DNA of 64,000 nucleotides, taken from contig NZ_JAATJH010000001.1 of assembly GCF_011927835.1 (NCBI RefSeq), positions 1,255,104-1,319,103 on the forward strand. The letters run 5' to 3'. Positions 60,284 through 64,000 of this stretch are shown piece by piece (position 1 is the stretch's first letter; each line of letters opens with the position of its first letter). The notes under the pieces are model-generated. The model was not told the origin of the DNA and searched no databases. It was given only the letters and a program-made list of their open reading frames with translations. Source of the DNA: Neolewinella antarctica (lineage in GTDB: Bacteria; Bacteroidota; Bacteroidia; Chitinophagales; Saprospiraceae). The translations under genes were made by a program, and so were the position numbers.

Positions 60284-61189
60284 ATGAATAAAATTAAATC
60301 TATTTTGGTACCGGTCGACTTTTCAGCGATCTCCGCCAACACCTTTCAGTATGCGCTCAGGTTTGCCGACCGCATCGACGCCCGTATCTATCTACTATTC
60401 GCCATTCCGCCGAGCACCGCGAGCCCGGGATATGGCTCCTTCGTCAATTCGCTACGGATCAGAATCGAAGATGATGCCAAAAAGGATATGACCGACTTCT
60501 ATCTCGATGGCCTGGCGGCGGCGGCTCCCGACCTGCGCAACACACCGGTCGTAGATACCTTAATTGCGGTATCCTATTTACAGAGTGCGATTCACCACCA
60601 CGTGAAGCACAAAGACGTTCAGCTTGTGATTATGGGGACGAACGGTCGCCAGGATGCCTGGGACGATTTGCTTGGTACGAACACCAGTTCTCTGGTCGCT
60701 AAATTACCCTGCCCGGTTTTGATCGTTCCGAACGGTGTTTCGTACACCCCCATCCAACACCTCTGCTACGCGACCAACTTAACGGATCCCATTATTTTTC
60801 AGGCAGGCCACCTCCAAAGGATACTGCGGGCGTTCAATCCCGTGATGCACTTCTTACACGTAAAACGGCCGGGGATAAAGGGAATCGCGGTGTTCGACCT
60901 GGATTCGTTGATCGATATCTTCGAAAGCCCGGAAGCGGCGGGCTTACATACCTTTGAAAGTGTTGAAGGCAAGGACGTAGTGGACGCTTTATTTGAGTAT
61001 GCCGACGAGCATAATTACGATCTGGTCGTGATGAACCGCCCGAAAAAGGACTTTTTAACGCGTCTGTTTGATGGCAGTAATACTAAGCAAGCAGCCTTCA
61101 GGGCTACGCTTCCGCTATTGATCATTAGACCATCTGATTTACGGTCCGTAGCCAACCTGGCTTCTCAGGAGGCTGCAGCGTCGACTTAA
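60284..61189 (+). CDS. universal stress protein, two tandem domains (5)
   Basis: The 301-aa product begins MNKIKSILVPVDFSAISANT. The loop IMGTNGRQDAWDDLLGTNTS groups it with usp 4, and the pair probably arose by duplication. Domain 2 has LVVMNRPKKDFLTRLFDGS. A perfect Fnr-type palindrome at 60220 suggests direct control by the REC-Crp regulator. Confidence 0.92.
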   Translation: MNKIKSILVPVDFSAISANTFQYALRFADRIDARIYLLFAIPPSTASPGYGSFVNSLRIRIEDDAKKDMTDFYLDGLAAAAPDLRNTPVVDTLIAVSYLQSAIHHHVKHKDVQLVIMGTNGRQDAWDDLLGTNTSSLVAKLPCPVLIVPNGVSYTPIQHLCYATNLTDPIIFQAGHLQRILRAFNPVMHFLHVKRPGIKGIAVFDLDSLIDIFESPEAAGLHTFESVEGKDVVDALFEYADEHNYDLVVMNRPKKDFLTRLFDGSNTKQAAFRATLPLLIIRPSDLRSVANLASQEAAAST

Positions 61190-61249
61190 TCGCCGATAGT
61201 TCATAATTTAGCGCGTGTTTGAACCTAACGCACGATTAAATACTAACTT

Positions 61250-62134
61250 ATGATAAAGGTGCTGGTTACGGGAGCTACCGGGAATATTGGTACGGAAGTG
61301 ATCCGTTATCTGAGCGCGCTGGATAGTGACATCGACGTTGTGGCGGCAGTCAGGGACCTTAATGGAGGAAAAGACGATTTACGTGAGTTTGCTGGTTTAA
61401 CGTTCAGGAAGTTTGACTTCACGAAGCCCTTTACCTTCCCGGGCGCGCTGGCTGAAATAGACATCGTCTTCCTACTTCGCCCGCCCCAGATATCCGCTAT
61501 TGATAAAATCATCCGTCCGTTTCTACGCTCGGTCCGGGACACTGGTATTCATAAAATCGTATTCCTCTCGGTGCAAGGAGCTGAAAAAAGCGGCGTCATT
61601 CCCCACAAAAAAATAGAAAAGGCGATCGAGTTACTTGGCTTCGAGTACATATTCGTGCGCCCAAGCTACTTCATGCAAAATCTTACGACAACGCTACTAC
61701 CCGAGATCGAGAGGAGCCGAACGATAACGTTACCCGCCGGCGGGGCCACATTTAACTGGGTTGATGTCAGAAACATCGGTGAGTGCTGCGCGACGCTAAT
61801 CAATGATTTTGACGTCTATGCTAATCAAGTAATTGAGATAACGGGAAGTGAGAACAGAAGCTTCCGTGAAGTCGCTAAGTTGATGAGTACGATTCTTGGC
61901 ACGAGAATAACTTTCAAGAACAAGAATCCAATATCGTTTATGATAGGAAAGGCAAGTGGGGGAATGAGCTTCGGGCGGGCGATGGTATTGACGGTGGTCC
62001 ATTTCGTGTCTCGGTTTCAGGAAGAACCCAACATCTCACTGGCGGTCAAGGAACTGACGGGCAACGATCCGACTACGCTCCAAGAATTTCTCCAGCGAGA
62101 GAAGCGTAAATTTCTCGTCAGTCAGCGTGAGTAG
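61250..62134 (+). CDS. NmrA-like NAD(P)-binding protein
   Basis: The 294-aa protein is an atypical short-chain dehydrogenase: the dinucleotide motif VTGATGNIGTEVIRYL lies at the N-terminus, followed by AAVRDLNGG and DIVFLLRPPQIS. The later parts (VFLSVQGAEKSG, FVRPSYFMQNL, WVDVRNIGECCATLI) fit the NmrA/SDR_a5 group, which sense NAD(P) redox state or reduce quinones. The catalytic Tyr-x3-Lys is not evident, so a sensor role is possible. It follows usp 5 after 60 bp, with no visible terminator, and may be cotranscribed. Confidence 0.85.
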   Translation: MIKVLVTGATGNIGTEVIRYLSALDSDIDVVAAVRDLNGGKDDLREFAGLTFRKFDFTKPFTFPGALAEIDIVFLLRPPQISAIDKIIRPFLRSVRDTGIHKIVFLSVQGAEKSGVIPHKKIEKAIELLGFEYIFVRPSYFMQNLTTTLLPEIERSRTITLPAGGATFNWVDVRNIGECCATLINDFDVYANQVIEITGSENRSFREVAKLMSTILGTRITFKNKNPISFMIGKASGGMSFGRAMVLTVVHFVSRFQEEPNISLAVKELTGNDPTTLQEFLQREKRKFLVSQRE

Positions 62135-62250
62135 CGATATTTTGGCCGTGCTGCGGCGTAGTAATTTCAAATTCATTCGCTAATCAAATGTAGGAGCAGA
62201 GGCGATGACGGTTCAATTCGACAGCACCTAATGTATATCACGACCGCCGC

Positions 62251-62262
62251 TGACCGCCATCA
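62251..62262. promoter_or_regulatory. weak Fnr/FixK-type site
   Basis: TGACCGCCATCA, one change from the palindrome, between the convergent genes ending at 62134 and 62308. Its position makes a promoter role unlikely. Confidence 0.25.
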
Positions 62263-62307
62263 TGCGAAATCCCGATCCGTGTCGATAATTTCCTCATTGA
62301 ATTAATA

Positions 62308-62943
62308 CTAATTTAATCCAAGAATCGCCTCCCAAGTCTTCTCCAACTGCGCCAAATCGGTGTACCCCCGCGCGATGGCATAGCGTTTCCCGTCGCCAGC
62401 TTCAGCGATGAGCGTTGGGAACCCCGTCACGCCAAAGGAATTTGACTTACTAAAATCATCTTGCGCAAGCAGTTGATAACGTTCGGATTGCATGTCTCTT
62501 ACAAACTCGTCCCGATCAAAACCGTACTTTTCCGCGCGCAAACCGTATGCATCGATATCCGTAGGTTGAATGCCGTCGTAATAGATTGCCTTTTGCAGTA
62601 CGGCCGCGTAGTCAAGCGCATTTTCCGGGTACTTATCCTTGACGATGCTCAACGCGACCGCCGGAGGAACACTCGTGAATATTGCCGAGCCTTCCGCCAG
62701 GGTACCATCGAGAAAAGATTCTCCGAACGTAACCTGGCAGCGGTTTTCAACGTCTTTGTACGCCGTTTTGATGTAGCCCGCCACTTCGCCGATCGGGCCG
62801 ATACGGTCGCCGGTGATCATTCCTCCGGAGATGACTTCGAGGCCGATTTCCGTGCGGTGTTTTGCGTAAAATGTCGTCATCACGGAGCTGAATCCGTAGC
62901 ACCAGCCGCAGAGCGCGTCGTAGCAGTAGTATAGCTTTGTCAT
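62308..62943 (-). CDS. DsbA-family thioredoxin-like protein (FrnE/YuxJ type)
   Basis: ATG 62941-62943 gives 211 aa. A longer frame exists but its first 60 residues are the translation of the hairpin element at 63066, so it is not used. The thioredoxin-type active site is CGWC in YYCYDALCGWCYGFS; then come GGMITGDRIGP and the cis-Pro loop VTGFPTLI. Proteins of this type without a signal peptide are cytoplasmic and resemble 2-hydroxychromene isomerase/DsbA relatives. It may act on stress-oxidised thiols. Confidence 0.88.
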   Translation of the reverse strand: MTKLYYCYDALCGWCYGFSSVMTTFYAKHRTEIGLEVISGGMITGDRIGPIGEVAGYIKTAYKDVENRCQVTFGESFLDGTLAEGSAIFTSVPPAVALSIVKDKYPENALDYAAVLQKAIYYDGIQPTDIDAYGLRAEKYGFDRDEFVRDMQSERYQLLAQDDFSKSNSFGVTGFPTLIAEAGDGKRYAIARGYTDLAQLEKTWEAILGLN

Positions 62944-63065
62944 GAGAGCAGAAGGTGATGCGGGGAAGAATAGTTCTTCGAAGGCTACCGTGAATACCGG
63001 GCTAAAAGGGAGCGTGAAAGCGTGAAAAGATGTTGGGGAAGATAAATAGCTTGCTGTTGTGTTAC

Positions 63066-63206
63066 TAACTGATGTTACGTAGATTATTTCGCCACATAAA
63101 CACGAAAGCACAAAAATCGGTGTACGGCTACGCCGTAGCACCGTTTACTTACTCTTGTGTGTTTTTTGTGTTTATGTGGCATAATCCGGTTGCGTAAGGT
63201 CAGTTA
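63066..63206. repeat. long-hairpin element (GCCACA family)
   Basis: Ends TAACTGATGTTACGTAG and GCGTAAGGTCAGTTA form imperfect terminal inverted repeats. Arms CGCCACATAAACACGAAAGC and GTGTTTATGTGGC. It lies between cbpM and the DsbA-like gene, close to the copy at 57702. Confidence 0.9.
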
Positions 63207-63215
63207 CTAATCAAT

Positions 63216-63479
63216 TCATACTTCAATACGGTCGAAACGGCGTGCATCCAGTTGTTCTAGCAAGTTTAGGATGATATCGATCCCTACGGCGTTGACCCCC
63301 AGGTCAAGGTGAATACGTAGCGCACGCTCCAGCCGGGAAATTTCTGAATAGGGAATCAGCACTAGGCCATTTTCGTAATGGGTTTCAAAAATACCTTGCT
63401 CCGCGAATTCTTCGATTATGACGGTACTACAGCCGTGAAAATCACAGAATTGAGCGACGGTGAGGTGGGATAGTGACAT
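63216..63479 (-). CDS. cbpM: CbpM-like chaperone modulator
   Basis: The 87-aa product matches CbpM: an N-terminal HLTVAQFCDFHGCSTVIIEEFAEQGIFE with a MerR-like helix pair, then ISRLERALRIHLDLGVNAVGIDIILNLLEQL. CbpM binds and inhibits the J-domain of the DnaJ-like protein CbpA. The partner cbpA, normally the gene just upstream, is not next to it here: upstream lie a hairpin element and a divergent kinase-like gene. The partner may be elsewhere, or this copy may act alone. Confidence 0.85.
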   Translation of the reverse strand: MSLSHLTVAQFCDFHGCSTVIIEEFAEQGIFETHYENGLVLIPYSEISRLERALRIHLDLGVNAVGIDIILNLLEQLDARRFDRIEV

Positions 63480-63498
63480 AATGGACTGGTTGTACTGC

Positions 63499-63661
63499 TA
63501 ACTGCCTTGACGAAACCAGATTTTGCCACAAAAACACAGAACCACGAAAGCGTTGGAAAAGCGTGATTCGGCGTAGCCGAAAAGAGTTTTCCGTGCTTTT
63601 GTGTTTTGCTTCGCGGTACTTCGTGCTATGTAGCGAAAAAATCTGCGTAACATCAATTACT
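63499..63661. repeat. long-hairpin element (GCCACA family)
   Basis: Arms TTGCCACAAAAACACAGAACC and GTGCTTTTGTGTTTTGC; ends TAACTGCCTTGACG and GCGTAACATCAATTA. The tail TTCGCGGTACTTCGTGCTATG is shared with the copy at 38706. It lies between cbpM and the divergent gene at 63877. Confidence 0.88.
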
Positions 63662-63723
63662 AAAGATAAGGATGCACCAACGCAATAGAGATACAATTTG
63701 CGGCAACTAAACGGCAAGCGCCC

Positions 63724-63735
63724 TGATGTTCATCA
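63724..63735. promoter_or_regulatory. Fnr/FixK-type palindrome upstream of the right-edge kinase-like gene
   Basis: TGATGTTCATCA, perfect TGAT-N4-ATCA, 141 bp before ATG 63877. Confidence 0.65.
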
Positions 63736-63800
63736 TCAAGGACAATGAGTTTTATCAGTAAAGCACCGCCCGTTAGGTGGCACCTTTATGAGGTACCCGT

Positions 63801-63862
63801 CCCTACTCCGTCAGGACGGCCACTCCTGATGACTCGCAGCCTAGTGAAGGATTTTCACTAGG
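63801..63862 (+). other. two leader hairpins before the kinase-like gene
   Basis: CCGTCC.../...GGACGG (63799-63822) and CCTAGTGAA-GGAT-TTTCACTAGG (63839-63862) could fold in the 5' leader. The second lies 15 bp before the ATG at 63877 and may affect translation. Confidence 0.4.
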
Positions 63863-63876
63863 CCTCAAACCCGAAC

Positions 63877-64000
63877 ATGAACAGTGCAAAATTGATCATG
63901 GTAGTCGGTCTACCCGGGACGGGCAAATCAACCCTTTCCCGCAAACTGGCCGTGGAGATTGGAGCGGAACACCTGAATAGTGATGTGATCCGGGCGGAAC
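63877..64000 (+). CDS. P-loop kinase-like protein, N-terminal fragment
   Basis: The first 41 residues are visible before the right edge. They begin MNSAKLIMVVGLPGTGKSTL, an intact Walker A motif (GLPGTGKST), followed by RKLAVEIGAEHLNSDVIRAE. The Asn-Ser-Asp-x-x-Arg that follows is typical of the AAA_33 small-molecule kinase group. In many bacteria such domains are the C-terminal or lone part of stress-linked kinases next to Usp genes. The product beyond the edge is unknown. Confidence 0.75.
   Translation, partial: MNSAKLIMVVGLPGTGKSTLSRKLAVEIGAEHLNSDVIRAE

Noticed and set aside
62944..63141. A 66-residue N-terminal extension of the DsbA-like protein
   Set aside because: Its first part is the translation of the hairpin element at 63066; a near-identical peptide can be read from the copy at 57702. 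The thioredoxin domain starts naturally at ATG 62943.
63499..63661. Hairpin elements as riboswitches or structured regulators
   Set aside because: They recur with the same arms in unrelated places and orientations and have terminal inverted repeats, which fits a mobile or REP-like element better.

Overview
The window looks like the chromosome of a fairly GC-rich member of Bacteroidota, most likely of the Saprospiria/Lewinella type. The support is two proteins with type IX secretion C-terminal domains (a CHU_C/gliding-type module at 31521-38336 and a type A sorting module at 38897-40558), Bacteroidota -7 promoter boxes of the form TAnnTTTG (for example at 4619, 8351, 14033, 30605 and 31392), few visible Shine-Dalgarno sequences, a fused CcoN-CcoO oxidase subunit, and families typical of the phylum (DUF4294, DUF1573, DUF4380). 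There is one tRNA (Ala, anticodon GGC). I see no rRNA, prophage, transposase gene or CRISPR array. Genus-level placement is inference.

Region 1 (1-31 kb) is mostly housekeeping and single-gene units: a WD40 fragment, a phosphopantetheinyl transferase, a phosphohexomutase, an MsbA-like exporter coupled to MurB, a class A penicillin-binding protein, ornithine aminotransferase, tRNA-Ala, a DUF1573 protein, a sugar aminotransferase, a KTSC protein, a 1378-residue SNF2 helicase, a flavin reductase-like protein, a Tiki/ChaN-like lipoprotein, an NAPE-PLD-like metallohydrolase, DoxX and MmcQ proteins, a secreted amidohydrolase and an HTH protein. A promoter plus terminator at 30605-30730 enclose a candidate small RNA.

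Region 2 (31-41 kb) is about the cell surface: a 2271-residue secreted protein with 34 tandem repeats of about 53 residues, a secreted CotH-like kinase and a small secreted protein.

Region 3 (41-64 kb) reads as one microaerobic respiration and stress block: copper ATPase FixI/CcoI, then ccoS, ccoNO, ccoQ, ccoP, ccoG, fixH and a SafE-like protein, then a CBS protein, a histidine kinase with a FixL-type heme PAS domain (His81 and Arg101 match FixL His200 and Arg220 in spacing and context), a receiver domain fused to a Crp/Fnr DNA-binding module, two paralogous lipoproteins, and five double-domain universal stress proteins. Palindromes of the form TGA[TC]-N4-[AG]TCA, the Fnr/FixK-type site, lie upstream of fixI, ccoS, the kinase, two universal stress genes and the kinase-like gene at the right edge. 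The simplest model is that heme-PAS oxygen sensing phosphorylates the REC-Crp fusion, which directly activates cbb3 oxidase and stress genes. This fuses the FixJ and FixK steps into one protein and is the best candidate for a system worth describing.

Several layers of short repeats overlie everything: a 16-bp GC-rich element (GCGYGGWCGCGGGTGC) in at least 13 copies, six of them read in frame inside proteins and one inside a signal peptide; 100-165-bp long-hairpin elements rich in GCCACAnAAACAC; a pair of roughly 130-bp MITE-like elements in opposite orientation; a nested inverted-repeat element at 56378; TAGGCGG arrays that overlap TAG stop codons; and a palindrome centred on TAGCTA that inserts codons into three proteins.
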